A stretch of 64,000 nt of DNA from RGIG1995 sp045652425 (GTDB lineage: Bacteria; Bacillota; Clostridia; Oscillospirales; CAG-272). The translations under genes were made by a program, and so were the position numbers. Position 1 is the stretch's first letter. Every line of letters starts with the position of its first letter. Below the pieces are notes generated by a model that did no database searches, was not told the DNA's origin, and was given only the letters and a program-made list of their open reading frames with translations. The DNA is taken from positions 6,134 to 70,133 of the forward strand of contig JAZRUG010000019.1 in the NCBI GenBank assembly GCA_045652425.1. Reading direction: 5' to 3'. Shown in pieces: positions 17,019 through 26,800 of this stretch.

Positions 17019-17023
17019 ATTAA

Positions 17024-18232
17024 TTATCTATAGCTCTCAATTATGCGTATTATTGTCTCTACGCACTTGTCCATTTCTTCGACAACTGCATATTCAAATC
17101 TGCCGTGGTGGTTGGCAGAACCTGTTCCAAGATTTGGGCATGGTAGTCCCATTTGTGAAAGTCTTGCACCGTCGGTTCCCCCTCTTATAGGGCTTATGTC
17201 AACAGTTCCGCCTACGGCTTCTATTGCTTTTACCGCATTATCTATAAGGTGATAGTGCGGCTCTATCTTTTCAGCCATATTTTCATAGGCGTCTATAAGT
17301 TCAAGTTTTACCGTATCTTTGCCGTATTTTTTATTCAAAAACTCGGCGATACTCTCAAAAACTGCTCTTTTTATCTTTATCTTCGTACTGTCGTGGTCGC
17401 GCAATATGTAACGCATTTCTGCTAACTCTACGTCAGATTTTATTTCCATAAGGTGATAAAAGCCTTCGTAACCCTCGGTATATTCGGGGCGTTCATTCTT
17501 CGGCAGCATCAAGTCAAATTCCATAGCGATATTATTCGCATTTTTCATTCCGCCGTACTTTGCTTCGCCCGGATGTACGGATTTGCCGATTACCGTTACT
17601 TTAGCATTTATTGCATTGAAATTCTCGTATTCTATCTGTCCGAAATTCGCTCCGTCTACGGTATAGGCAAAATGTGCGCCAAAACCTTTTACGTCAAAAA
17701 GGTCGGCTCCTCTGCCTATCTCTTCATCGGGAGTAAATCCAATGCACACTTCACCATGCTTTATGCTGTTATCACTCATCAGCTTTTCAACAGCCGTCAT
17801 TATCTCGGCTATTCCCGCCTTATCATCAGCACCGAGGATAGTTGTTCCGTCGGTTACAACAAGCGACTGCCCTTTGTATTCGGGCATAGGCGGCATAACG
17901 ATTTTCTGCTCTTCATTCAGCACGATTTCGCCGCCGTCATAGTTTTCGATAACTCTCGGCTTAACGTTTCTGTATTCAACGTCGCTTATGGTGTCCATGT
18001 GAGCTATAAATCCTATATTTACGCCCTTTTCGGTTATGCTGTTTGCAGGTATCTTGGCATATACGTAACCGTTTTCGTCTACTCGTGCGTTTGATACCCC
18101 GAGTTCGCGAAGTTCATTCGCCAAATATTCGGCAAACCCTCTCTGCGTTTCTGTCGATGGGCATTTTTCGTTATTTTCATCGGAACCTGTGGCAAATTCC
18201 GTATATTTTATCAGTCTTTCGTATGCTCTCAT
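17024..18232 (-). CDS. pepT: Peptidase T (tripeptide aminopeptidase)
   Basis: A zinc metallo-aminopeptidase of the M20B family that releases the N-terminal residue from tripeptides in the cytoplasm. The 402-residue length matches. Metal-site motifs: GFIAHMDTISD (His and Asp, about 77-87), TILGADDKAGIAEIM (bridging Asp), GFTPDEEIGRGAD (catalytic Glu and metal Glu), YTVDGA and the late His in GTGSANHHGRFE. The ATG at 18232 with GGTGAG before it is preferred over an ORF extension to 18298. Confidence 0.96.
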   Translation of the reverse strand: MRAYERLIKYTEFATGSDENNEKCPSTETQRGFAEYLANELRELGVSNARVDENGYVYAKIPANSITEKGVNIGFIAHMDTISDVEYRNVKPRVIENYDGGEIVLNEEQKIVMPPMPEYKGQSLVVTDGTTILGADDKAGIAEIMTAVEKLMSDNSIKHGEVCIGFTPDEEIGRGADLFDVKGFGAHFAYTVDGANFGQIEYENFNAINAKVTVIGKSVHPGEAKYGGMKNANNIAMEFDLMLPKNERPEYTEGYEGFYHLMEIKSDVELAEMRYILRDHDSTKIKIKRAVFESIAEFLNKKYGKDTVKLELIDAYENMAEKIEPHYHLIDNAVKAIEAVGGTVDISPIRGGTDGARLSQMGLPCPNLGTGSANHHGRFEYAVVEEMDKCVETIIRIIESYR

Positions 18233-18268
18233 TTTTTTCTCACCGTTTGTAAATTTTACGTTCTTTTT

Positions 18269-18298
18269 ATTATAGCTTATACATACATTTGTTGTCAA
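18269..18298 (-). promoter_or_regulatory. Sigma-A promoter of pepT
   Basis: Minus strand TTGACA (18298-18293), 18-base spacer, TATAAT (18274-18269), 37 bases before the start. Confidence 0.8.
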
Positions 18299-18354
18299 TA
18301 TAATTTTTTTCGTTTTTTTTTTGCAAAGTTTGTAAAAAAATAGTAATTTAGTTA

Positions 18355-18383
18355 TTGAAATAAGATTGTTAATGTGTTATAAT
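18355..18383 (+). promoter_or_regulatory. Sigma-A promoter of the Ldh_2-family gene
   Basis: TTGAAA, 17-base spacer, TATAAT. The resulting leader is about 225 bases and carries an R1 repeat hairpin (18528-18575). Confidence 0.75.
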
Positions 18384-18527
18384 AGCGATGTATGTGTATA
18401 TAAACATTTGTTTTTTCGGCGGGAGCGCGTGGGGTCCTCAAGGCAAAGAATTGAGCCTTGGGGTTCCGAGCTTGCCCCCCTACGATATAGAGATATTGTT
18501 TGTACAAATAATGGATAGTGGCACAAA

Positions 18528-18575
18528 CCAAGTAAGGCAAAGTTCTTTGCCTACTTTCTTTCAAGAAAGTAGGGG
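18528..18575. repeat. Dispersed repeat R1 inside a 5' leader
   Basis: GGCAAAGTTCTTTGCC (itself palindromic) followed by CCTACTTTCTTTCAAGAAAGTAGG, a perfect hairpin about 40 bases before the start codon. Confidence 0.75.
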
Positions 18576-18615
18576 CATATTATTTAAGTATATTATTGAA
18601 AGGAAATATATAAAA

Positions 18616-19716
18616 ATGGCAGATTTGAAATTCAAGTATGAAGACTTAAAAAGATTTTGTATCGACATCTTCGAAAAGTTCGGTTTCGACAGAAAGAATA
18701 GTGAAATAATCACTGACGTTCTTCTCCTCTCCGACCTTTACGGTATCGATTCTCACGGCACACAGCGTCTTATTCGTTACTATAAGCACCTCCAGTCAGG
18801 TCTTATTTTGGCAGACGCAAAACCCGAAACAGTTTTTGAAACTCCTATTTCTGCAGTTATCGACGCTAAAGAAGGCATGGGACAAATCGTTAGTTACAAC
18901 GCTATGAACCTCGCTATCGAAAAAGCGCAGAAGAACGGTATCGGTATGGTTACCGTTAAGAACTCTAACCACTACGGTATTGCAGGTTACTATGCAAAGA
19001 TGGCTTGTGATAAAGGTCTTATCGGTATTTCCGTTACTAACACAGAAGCTATTATGGTTCCTACGAACTCCCGTAAGGCTATGCTCGGTAGTAACCCTAT
19101 CGCAGTTGCTATGCCTGCTGATCCATATCCTTTCTTCTTCGATGCAGGAACAGCTGTCGTAACAAGAGGCAAACTCGAACTCTACAAGAAGCTCGACAAG
19201 GAAATGCCTGATTGTTGGGGCCTCGATGCTGAAGGTAAGGTTAACACAAACGCACCTCACGTTCTCGACTGCATCGCAGCTCATAAGGGCGGCGGTATCC
19301 TTCCCCTCGGCGGCGCTTACGAAAAAACCGGTGGCCATAAGGGTTACGGTTACGGTATGCTCTGCGAAATATTCAGCTCTATTCTCTCTCAAGGTCTTAC
19401 CTCTGATAAGACATACACAGGCGGCAGAGCGCTTATCTGCCATGGCTTCATAGCTATCAATCCTAACCTCTTCGGCGATCCCGAAGCTATCAAGGCTCAT
19501 CTCTCCGGCTTCCTTGAAGACCTTCGTAACGCTCCCAAAGCAGAGGGTTGCGACAGAATCTATACTCACGGCGAAAAAGAAATTATCGCTATGGAAGACA
19601 GACTCGCTAACGGTATCGCTATTAACATCAACACCGTTAAGGAGATGAAGGGTTGCGCTGAAGGCTTCGGTATGGACTTCGCTGAATACTTCGGTGATAT
19701 TGCAGCTGATCTTTAA
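18616..19716 (+). CDS. Malate/L-lactate dehydrogenase family (Ldh_2) oxidoreductase
   Basis: A 366-residue NAD(P)-dependent dehydrogenase of the Ldh_2 group, which includes ureidoglycolate, sulfolactate, delta-1-piperideine and malate dehydrogenases. Typical blocks are SDLYGIDSHGTQRLIRYY (catalytic His), KNSNHYGIAGYY, GISVTNTEA, LGSNPIAVAMPA and GGHKGYGYGML. The start at 18616 follows AAAGGAAA; the longer ORF reaching 18388 only adds repeat DNA. The substrate cannot be read from sequence and the neighbours give no pathway. Confidence 0.88.
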   Translation: MADLKFKYEDLKRFCIDIFEKFGFDRKNSEIITDVLLLSDLYGIDSHGTQRLIRYYKHLQSGLILADAKPETVFETPISAVIDAKEGMGQIVSYNAMNLAIEKAQKNGIGMVTVKNSNHYGIAGYYAKMACDKGLIGISVTNTEAIMVPTNSRKAMLGSNPIAVAMPADPYPFFFDAGTAVVTRGKLELYKKLDKEMPDCWGLDAEGKVNTNAPHVLDCIAAHKGGGILPLGGAYEKTGGHKGYGYGMLCEIFSSILSQGLTSDKTYTGGRALICHGFIAINPNLFGDPEAIKAHLSGFLEDLRNAPKAEGCDRIYTHGEKEIIAMEDRLANGIAININTVKEMKGCAEGFGMDFAEYFGDIAADL

Positions 19717-19738
19717 TATAACACGTTTTATACGTAAA

Positions 19739-19773
19739 CTCTCCCCTCTTCGTTTTGAAGAGGGGAGCTTTTT
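19739..19773 (+). terminator. Terminator of the Ldh_2-family gene
   Basis: CTCCCCTCTTC/GAAGAGGGGAG stem with four-base loop and CTTTTT tail. Confidence 0.9.
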
Positions 19774-19784
19774 GTGTGCTTTTT

Positions 19785-20073
19785 TCCCGCTTTCTTTCGT
19801 AGAAAGCTTGGCAAAGAACTTGCCTCTCGGGTTTCTGCAAATTATTAATAGTAGTACAAACCCATTATCAAAAGTTTCTTTGCCTACTTTCTTCCCGCTT
19901 TCTTTCGCAGAAAGCTTGGCAAAGAACTTGCTTCTCGGGTTTCTGCATATTATTAATAGTAGCACAAACCCGTTATTAAAAGGTTCTTTGCCTACTTTCT
20001 TCCTTAAAGAAAGTAGGTGCCTGCTTTCTTCCTTAAAGAAAGTAGGTGCCTGCTTTTTTCCTTAAAGAAAGTA
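19785..20073. repeat. Array of dispersed repeat R1 (several units)
   Basis: Two long units (CCGCTTTCTTTCG(T/C)AGAAAGCTTGGCAAAGAACTTGC with the following RCACAAACCCATTAT block) and then three hairpins of CTTAAAGAAAGTAGG in tandem, each separated by TGCCTGCTT. This is the entire content of the gap between the two convergent genes. Confidence 0.85.
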
Positions 20074-20086
20074 GGGCTTTCCTTGA

Positions 20087-20128
20087 AAAAAGCCTTCGGC
20101 GGTCTTATTCAACCGTCAAAGGCTTTTC
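20087..20128 (-). terminator. Terminator of the first giant surface gene
   Basis: AAAAGCCTTCGGCGG and CCGTCAAAGGCTTTT pair with one bulge, followed by a T run on the minus strand. Confidence 0.7.
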
Positions 20129-20137
20129 TTTTTATAT

Positions 20138-23100
20138 TTATTTCGCTGTAAATTCGTAGCCGTCTACGAGGTGGATTTCCTGTCCGTCCAATCCCGATAT
20201 ACACGTATAGAGGTCGAACGTATATTCTTCGCCTGCCTTCAATTCAATTCCGCTTAAGTCAAGTCCTTTTAGATTGTATTCCGCCAACTGTACCGAGCCG
20301 TACGTCGAAGCAAGTAACTCTTTCTTCTCGCTTACCGGCTGTCCGTTTTGGCTAAATACTGCCCTTACGGATATCATCTGCTTGTTTGCTTTGATTACCC
20401 CTTTAAGCACGCCGTTCTCCAAATTTCCTTCAAGCTCCACTCCCGATGCAATAGCCATCGGTGTGTCAACGTTACCGGTCATAAGTTCAGGTATCGACAT
20501 CGGCAACGAGCCTTCGTTTATCAACGCTTGGAAGGTCTTTTCTACCTCGCCAAGAGATCTGTCGTTTTCGTTATATATATATACGCTTGTCCCGCCGCCC
20601 GCCTGGTGAATAAAATGCACTTTGCTTTTTTCCAAGTCAATAATCTGTTTAACTCCCGACCAGGATATATCCAATTTTTTCTTCACTTCTACACCGGTTA
20701 CAATTCGTACGTGTCTGCCGTTACTGGTATACTTTTGGGTTTCTTCGTCAAATATCTGCGTCGAATGAGCCGTAGCATCCCCCGGTTGAAGCTTTGCATA
20801 GGCTTCTGCCATTACCTGACTGTCTATTTGAGCAACTACTGCTTTGGTGTTATTTCTGCCACTAACAATGTATTGCTCGTCGATTTCGTAATCGCCTACC
20901 TTAACCGTTCCATAATCCAAAGTAAGCATATTGTCTATTGATGTTAATTTTTTTGTACTTTCGCGGTTATTCAAAACGCTGTTCCAAGCAAATATCAATC
21001 CCGCCCAACAGTCATTTCCGGGGAAGTTCTTTGCATTCTCAAGTCCTGCCGCCTTTTGCTCGGGAGTCAAGTTATCAAAATCAACTATGCCGTTTTCCTC
21101 GTTAAACGTCAAATTAGGATTATCCAACGGTATGATAGGCGTTTTGTCTATCATATCAAGATAGCTCTCATATTGAGTCAACGTCTTGTTTACGTAAGGA
21201 ATACCGTGATATACCTTACCAGCATAGAACACGCCATACATTCTGGTCGAGCCTGTACTTACCGAATAGTCGTTGTAGGTTCCCTCGTTGTAGATTATAA
21301 ACGTCTCTTTGGGTGTCCACTCAATGTCACTCATCTTGTACATATAGTCAACAACCTTTTGTCTTGCCGCTGCCGAACCCTCGGGGTTATAGAGATACGT
21401 CGGATCATAGTTGTTGTGTACGTCAATAACATTCTCCTGCAGCCACTCTTTTGTAGCGGAATCTTCCATATCGCCCGCAATCGCTTGTTTCGCTACGTCA
21501 TAGAAGCTTCTTTGGATTACATCGGAATATCTGTAGTATTCTTCTCCGGCATATTCAAACTTTACGTATGCCCTTAAACTGTAATCTCTGTCGTAGTTAT
21601 TCTCTCTGACAACATCGTCCCCAAACACAAGAGCTCCGAAAAGGTTGTGTAATGAATCTTGCGACCGTATACTTAATTTGGCATCGTACATTCCGTAGGT
21701 GTTCGAATGGTCAAACAGTTCTTGAGTCGTAAGCATATCGGAAGGAAGAGCTAAAATGCCGCTTTCCTTTATCGTTATATCGGGATAGTCCCCTTTCTTG
21801 TATCCGCCCCAACCGTACATCTGCTGCTTTTCTGTGTTTATTCTTATCTGAACACCATTGATAACAACATCAGGAACTGCTACTACGTCTATTTCTGCTT
21901 CGTGATACTTCCAAGTGCCAAAATAATATTCAGCAATAGCCTTACCCGCCTTTGACGTATCGCACTTAACAGTAAATGCGGATTGGTTCTTGTCGCATTC
22001 CATAGTTGGCAAATACGTCGCTCCCTGCGTAACAGGGTTCTTGTATTCTACTTTAACCGAAGCTCCAACTGACGAAGGAACGTCTCCGACAAAAGCAAAT
22101 TTATCATTAGGCACTGACAATACTTCTCTGTTTTCGGTCATCCAATCATTAGGATATATAACGTTTGCATTCGCGGGAAGATTGGTTACAATACTGTTTA
22201 AAGCACTGTCCGAAACATTCAACGCGGCGCTAAGGTCAACGTTGATTATCGTAGGTTCAACACCCGTAACAACTTGGTTATAGGTGTTTCTGCTTAATAT
22301 CTTAACTCCCGAGCTTAACGTTCCACCAGTAATTTTTATGTTTACTATGCTCGATTCCGTTTTGAAACCACCGTTACCGGTAGCCGCTATCAAACCGGTT
22401 AGTTTACCGCCCGTTACGGTTATGTTAACGTTTCCTGCGTGAAGGGAGTACGGAACTGTATTGTGCGAGTTTCCGTATATACTACTAACCGTTCCGCCCT
22501 CGAGTTTAAGATTAACGTCGCAGTTAGATACCTTCTCACTGCCGGGGTTAGTCCAAGTTGTACCTACAAACTTGTAAAACGTACCGCTTTTTATCGTTAC
22601 GTCAATGTCTTTGTTGATAGCGCTGTATCTCTCTCCGCCTGCAATGGACAAGAAATATGCGTTGCTTGTCGTGTTCGTTTTCGTACACACCAAGCCTTCG
22701 CCGAACACCGTCTTGTTTCCGTTACAACAGATTGCCCTGTCAGCGGCAAGATTTGCATGTAAATTCAAATTCTCCCATACGGTAGGTCCGTTTAATATGG
22801 TATAGAAATATCCCGACAAAGTAAGTTTCGCGCCGTAATCAACACCGTTATATTTACTTGTAATGGTTACGGGCTTCTTCGTTTCGGGGAGATGATACTC
22901 CAAAACAGACCAATAGTTAGATTGACGAGCTTCGCTGTCGTCAATGGTATAATCTCCGCATATTACAACAGTTCCGCCGGTTTCAGCTAATTTTTCAACT
23001 GCCTGATATAATGCGGTATTCTTGTAATTAGCATAAATCGTTACCGTTTTTTTAGTTCCGTCGGATTGAGTTTGGTCAAGCGTACTCGGCTCTAACTCCT

Positions 23101-23296
23101 CTTCCGGCAGTATTGTAGGATAGAGCGGATCTGACGCAGACGTTCCCTTTCCGCCTTCTACTGCGCTGTCGCTTACGAAAACGACGTTGTCTGCCGCATT
23201 TCCGCTGTCAGCAGATACGGTAAGTGTAAACGTCGAAGTTAGCGCCAACACAAATATAATCAACGCCACACTTGCAAACACCAAAAATCTTTTCAT
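20138..23296 (-). CDS. Very large secreted protein: beta-helix-like N-half, Cys/His NlpC/P60-like C-region
   Basis: A 1052-residue exported protein. A signal peptide (KRFLVFASVALIIFVLAL) is followed by a region at about 80-380 of repeated TITSKYNGVDYG, VTIKSGTF and VNITVTGGKL strands, suggesting a right-handed beta-helix. Next is a beta domain with GILALPSDML and YLRAY-like strands ending RSFYDVAKQAI. A linker follows with RQKVVDYMYKMSDIEWTPKE. A late segment has NDCWAGLIFAWNSV (Cys763), KLQPGDATAH and GRHVRIVTGVEV (His862), the spacing and wording of NlpC/P60 cysteine peptidases. The ATG at 23296 follows GAGGTAA. It has no anchor motif. The paralogue lies upstream. Confidence 0.8.
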   Translation of the reverse strand: MKRFLVFASVALIIFVLALTSTFTLTVSADSGNAADNVVFVSDSAVEGGKGTSASDPLYPTILPEEELEPSTLDQTQSDGTKKTVTIYANYKNTALYQAVEKLAETGGTVVICGDYTIDDSEARQSNYWSVLEYHLPETKKPVTITSKYNGVDYGAKLTLSGYFYTILNGPTVWENLNLHANLAADRAICCNGNKTVFGEGLVCTKTNTTSNAYFLSIAGGERYSAINKDIDVTIKSGTFYKFVGTTWTNPGSEKVSNCDVNLKLEGGTVSSIYGNSHNTVPYSLHAGNVNITVTGGKLTGLIAATGNGGFKTESSIVNIKITGGTLSSGVKILSRNTYNQVVTGVEPTIINVDLSAALNVSDSALNSIVTNLPANANVIYPNDWMTENREVLSVPNDKFAFVGDVPSSVGASVKVEYKNPVTQGATYLPTMECDKNQSAFTVKCDTSKAGKAIAEYYFGTWKYHEAEIDVVAVPDVVINGVQIRINTEKQQMYGWGGYKKGDYPDITIKESGILALPSDMLTTQELFDHSNTYGMYDAKLSIRSQDSLHNLFGALVFGDDVVRENNYDRDYSLRAYVKFEYAGEEYYRYSDVIQRSFYDVAKQAIAGDMEDSATKEWLQENVIDVHNNYDPTYLYNPEGSAAARQKVVDYMYKMSDIEWTPKETFIIYNEGTYNDYSVSTGSTRMYGVFYAGKVYHGIPYVNKTLTQYESYLDMIDKTPIIPLDNPNLTFNEENGIVDFDNLTPEQKAAGLENAKNFPGNDCWAGLIFAWNSVLNNRESTKKLTSIDNMLTLDYGTVKVGDYEIDEQYIVSGRNNTKAVVAQIDSQVMAEAYAKLQPGDATAHSTQIFDEETQKYTSNGRHVRIVTGVEVKKKLDISWSGVKQIIDLEKSKVHFIHQAGGGTSVYIYNENDRSLGEVEKTFQALINEGSLPMSIPELMTGNVDTPMAIASGVELEGNLENGVLKGVIKANKQMISVRAVFSQNGQPVSEKKELLASTYGSVQLAEYNLKGLDLSGIELKAGEEYTFDLYTCISGLDGQEIHLVDGYEFTAK

Positions 23297-23335
23297 TGCC
23301 TTTACCTCAAAAAACATATTTATACATATATATGT

Positions 23336-23364
23336 ATTTTATCATAGTATTAAATCAAAGTCAA
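23336..23364 (-). promoter_or_regulatory. Promoter of the first giant surface gene
   Basis: Minus strand TTGACT (23364-23359), 17-base spacer, TAAAAT (23341-23336), 40 bases before the ATG. Confidence 0.75.
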
Positions 23365-23446
23365 CAAAAACTTTCTTTTATTAAGCATTAAAGATAATAT
23401 AGTGCTAAAATAAAGTGTTTGTAGGTCAATATATTACCAAAAACTT

Positions 23447-23770
23447 TTTTCCGCTTTCTTTCGCAAAACGGACAGTCGAGGACGCCTGTCCCTACAATAT
23501 AGTGATATAGTGTGTACAAATAAATCCCTCTCCGTCGGCTTCGCCGCCACCTCTCCCGTAGGGCGAGGCTTTGGGTTTGCACAAACCGTTTACCAAAAGG
23601 TTCTTTGCCTACTTTCTTCCCGCTTTCTTTCGCAGAAAGCTTGGCAAAGAACTTGCTTCTCGGGTTTCTGCATATTATTAATAGTAGCACAAACCGCTTA
23701 TTAAAAGGTTCTTTGCCTACTTTCTTCCTTAAAGAAAGTAGGTGCCTGCTTTTTTCCTTAAAGAAAGTAG
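23447..23770. repeat. Composite repeat block R3-R4-R1, copy 1
   Basis: In order: the R3 palindrome (GGACAGTCGAGGACGCCTGTCC), CTACAATATAGTGATATAGT, block R4 (CCCTCTCCGTCGGCTTCGCC and on to CGAGGCTTTGGG), two R1 units and CTTAAAGAAAGTAGG hairpins. The same order and nearly the same sequence is found at 30268-30616. Confidence 0.85.
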
Positions 23771-23785
23771 GGGGGAAAGCAATTA

Positions 23786-23818
23786 AAAAAAGACGGATTC
23801 GAAAATCCGTCTTTTTTG
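23786..23818 (-). terminator. Terminator of the second giant surface gene
   Basis: AAAAAAAGACGGATT/AATCCGTCTTTTTT stem, nine bases beyond the stop. Confidence 0.9.
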
Positions 23819-23826
23819 GTTTGTTA

Positions 23827-26800
23827 TTATTCAGCAAGAGCTGCAGGTGCTACAAATGACATATTGTTCCAAATCGTTGTGAACGTGGGTGTATAGCCTG
23901 TTGCTATATGATTGTCGTTGTCAACGTCATTGGGATATTTATCTGCATCTGTGTAGCTGCTTACGTAACCGGGAGTGCCTACCTTCAATGATATATTGTA
24001 GGTTTCGCCTTCGGTAAGTCCAAATCTTGTTGTCAAATCAAGCTCTGTTATATCATACTTCGCAAGGTGCATAGCTTCGCTTGTAAGATAGATAACTTCG
24101 TTTACGTTCTTGCCGTTGCCTGTTACTGTAACGTCCAACGATACTATCTGCATATTAGACTTGATTGTACCGTTGAGCTCGCCGTCCGCAATATCGGTAT
24201 CTGTCATTACTACGGAAAGTTTATCAACAAGACCTGTAGAAAGTTCTGTAATTCTTGAAGGAATGTATGTTGTAATCAAGAGGTTGTCAAAGCTGTATTC
24301 GCGAACTTTCCAGCATGAATTGTTCAATGACCAACCTAAATTTACACCGCTTTCAGCACTTGTTCCGTCTTTGAGATTTACAAAAGGTACAGACCAGTTT
24401 GCACATTCAAGTGTCTTTACAATACTGCTTCCGGGGTTTTCTGCATTGTAGTATACGTCAACAACCAATCTTGTATGTCCGGAATCTGTATAGTGAATCA
24501 TACCGTCACCGGGCTTAACTGACTTGTATGCGTTATACATAACCTCAAGTCCTGCTTTTGAGGCTTCATAGTTTATAGACTTAATGCTGCCGTCTTCATC
24601 TTTGTTAAATACTATACCGTTTGATTCAATAATTTCTTGTGTGTTATTCTGGTTTGTAATACCTTTGTAGTTATAGTCGCCTACTGCAAACACGTTACTG
24701 TTGCTTCCGGGTACTACACGGTAGGTAGCTGTAAGTCTTGATGTTGACGTCGTGTTATTCAAAGCAAGGTTCCATGCAGAGAATACCGCCTTCGAACAGT
24801 GTGAACCGGGGATTATCGTATAGTTCATATATGCATCAACTCTACGCTCGGGCTGACCACCGATAAAGCCAAGGATACCATCATCTTCTCTAAGATTGTA
24901 GTACATCCAGGAAGCCATACTTGAATGGTTTGAATCCTTTTCCCATGCAGCCACCGTTTGAGGAACTGATTTACCGTCGTACGGTGTAAACTCGTCCATC
25001 TCATAGGTCAACTCCATAAGTCTGTTGAATGACTCAAAGTTCGACGTCTGCATCCAGTTTTTACTACTACTTGTATAGGGCATACCGTAATATGTCTTAC
25101 CCTTTTCGAATATACCTGCCATAGAAACGCCGACAGCAAGATTTTCGCCGTATGTTCCGCGTATCTCTTCGATTTCCGCATTGGTACGGTCGCCTGTATT
25201 ATTGTACATAGCAAAGGTTTCTTTCGGGCTCCACTCAATGTTAGCCATAAGTTCCATATAGTCAACTACTTTTCTGCGAAGCGTAGCAAGTTCATCGTCG
25301 GAAACATACTGGTTCTTAACATCAAAGTTGTTTGAAACATATATAAGCTTATCATTAAGGTGGCTTATTACTTCAGCTTTTTCTACCTCTGTATTAGCAA
25401 CTGCCTGTTTTGCCATTTCATAGGGATTTCTTACGATTGCATCGGAATATGCTATATATTCTGCTTCGCCGACAGTATACTTAACGTATGCTCTCGCTGT
25501 GTAATCCAAAATAAATTCTCTTTGGTTAATATCGCCTACCATACATTCAAAACGTGTATTACCGTCGAACTTGTATGTATCACCAAGGTTTGCTGTATAC
25601 ACAATGTTACCAAAAGCGTTATCAAGTGTGAGCTTGGAATCATCTTTAATCAAATATGACTTAAGTGCGAGAATTCCAGCTTCCTTAACAGTTACGTTTT
25701 CGTGGAGAGTGTATTCACCTACAAAACGGAGTGTCTGCTTGTCGCCTGTCGTCTTAAGTCTTGCGCCGAGAAGCGTAACCTGGGGAGCTTCTACGCAATT
25801 AGCAATCTTTGCCGACTGATAAGCTTTACCGCCGTAACGATACCAAACTAATGTGTTCGTATCGTTGAAGGTCATTGTAAATGCTGTGTTTCTTTCATCA
25901 TATTTTACAAACTGTGTTAACGTTGCGCTTGTAGCCTTGTTTGTGAAGGTTGCCTTCAAAATTGAACCTACAGGCTTTGTTACACCTTTGATAAAAGGAT
26001 CGGGGGTTGTAGGAACAACCGTTCCTGCTACATTCGTTGCGCACTCTACCTTGGTAATCCATGATGCAGGATAAAGAACGTTATTTCCCTCCCAGTTGGA
26101 TATAAAGAAGTTCAACAATGCATCCTTTCCGTTTGCATTACCACGTCTTTTTATGTTTGCATCATCTGCAATATCGAGAGTATATTCAGCATCGTAAACA
26201 GCATCGTTAAAACTGTTGAGATCACCGGAGGCATCAATATACTTCTTGATTTTAATTTCGTTGTATTCACCGCCGGAAATCTTTATGTACGCTTTGGATC
26301 CTTCGTTTACAAATTTAGTGTTGTTCGCTGCGTAAATGTATCCTCTTATACTTGCGCTTCCGCCAACGTTAATGTATACGTCGCCATCAACGGATACACC
26401 GTCAGAGAACTGCGACGTTCCGCAGACAGAACCTCTGACAACACCGCCAAGAACGGTAACTTTTACATCACCGGTCTGAACGTCAACTGCTGTTCTGGTC
26501 TGATATACGGGAATCTTGTTTCCGTCTGCGTCAAGCTTATCTTGAGTTACGCCATTAACTGTTTCCTGTTCCCAAACTAAATTATCTCCGTCTTTCTTCT
26601 GAATGGGGTTGCCCTCTTCATCTACAACATTTTCAGATCTGGTTACGCCCCACGTACTCCCTGCAATATATGCGTAGGTACCACTCTTGATGATAACCTC
26701 GGAATCTGCAGTATAGTCGCCGTATCTCTTACCACCGGCAATAGATATATAATGAGCTCCGCCGCTTCCGGTTGCATCTACGGAAGGATCAACCAATGCC

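Noticed and set aside
18796..19965. 389-residue minus-strand ORF
   Set aside because: Antisense shadow of the Ldh_2 gene plus R1 sequence; no start signal.
19785..20073. Possible CRISPR array
   Set aside because: Units are palindromic, of unequal length and with repeated, not unique, spacers. There are no cas genes.
23388..23837. 149-residue minus-strand ORF with repeated KVGKEPF phrases
   Set aside because: Wholly made of R1 repeat DNA; the same phrases appear wherever R1 occurs. No ribosome site.
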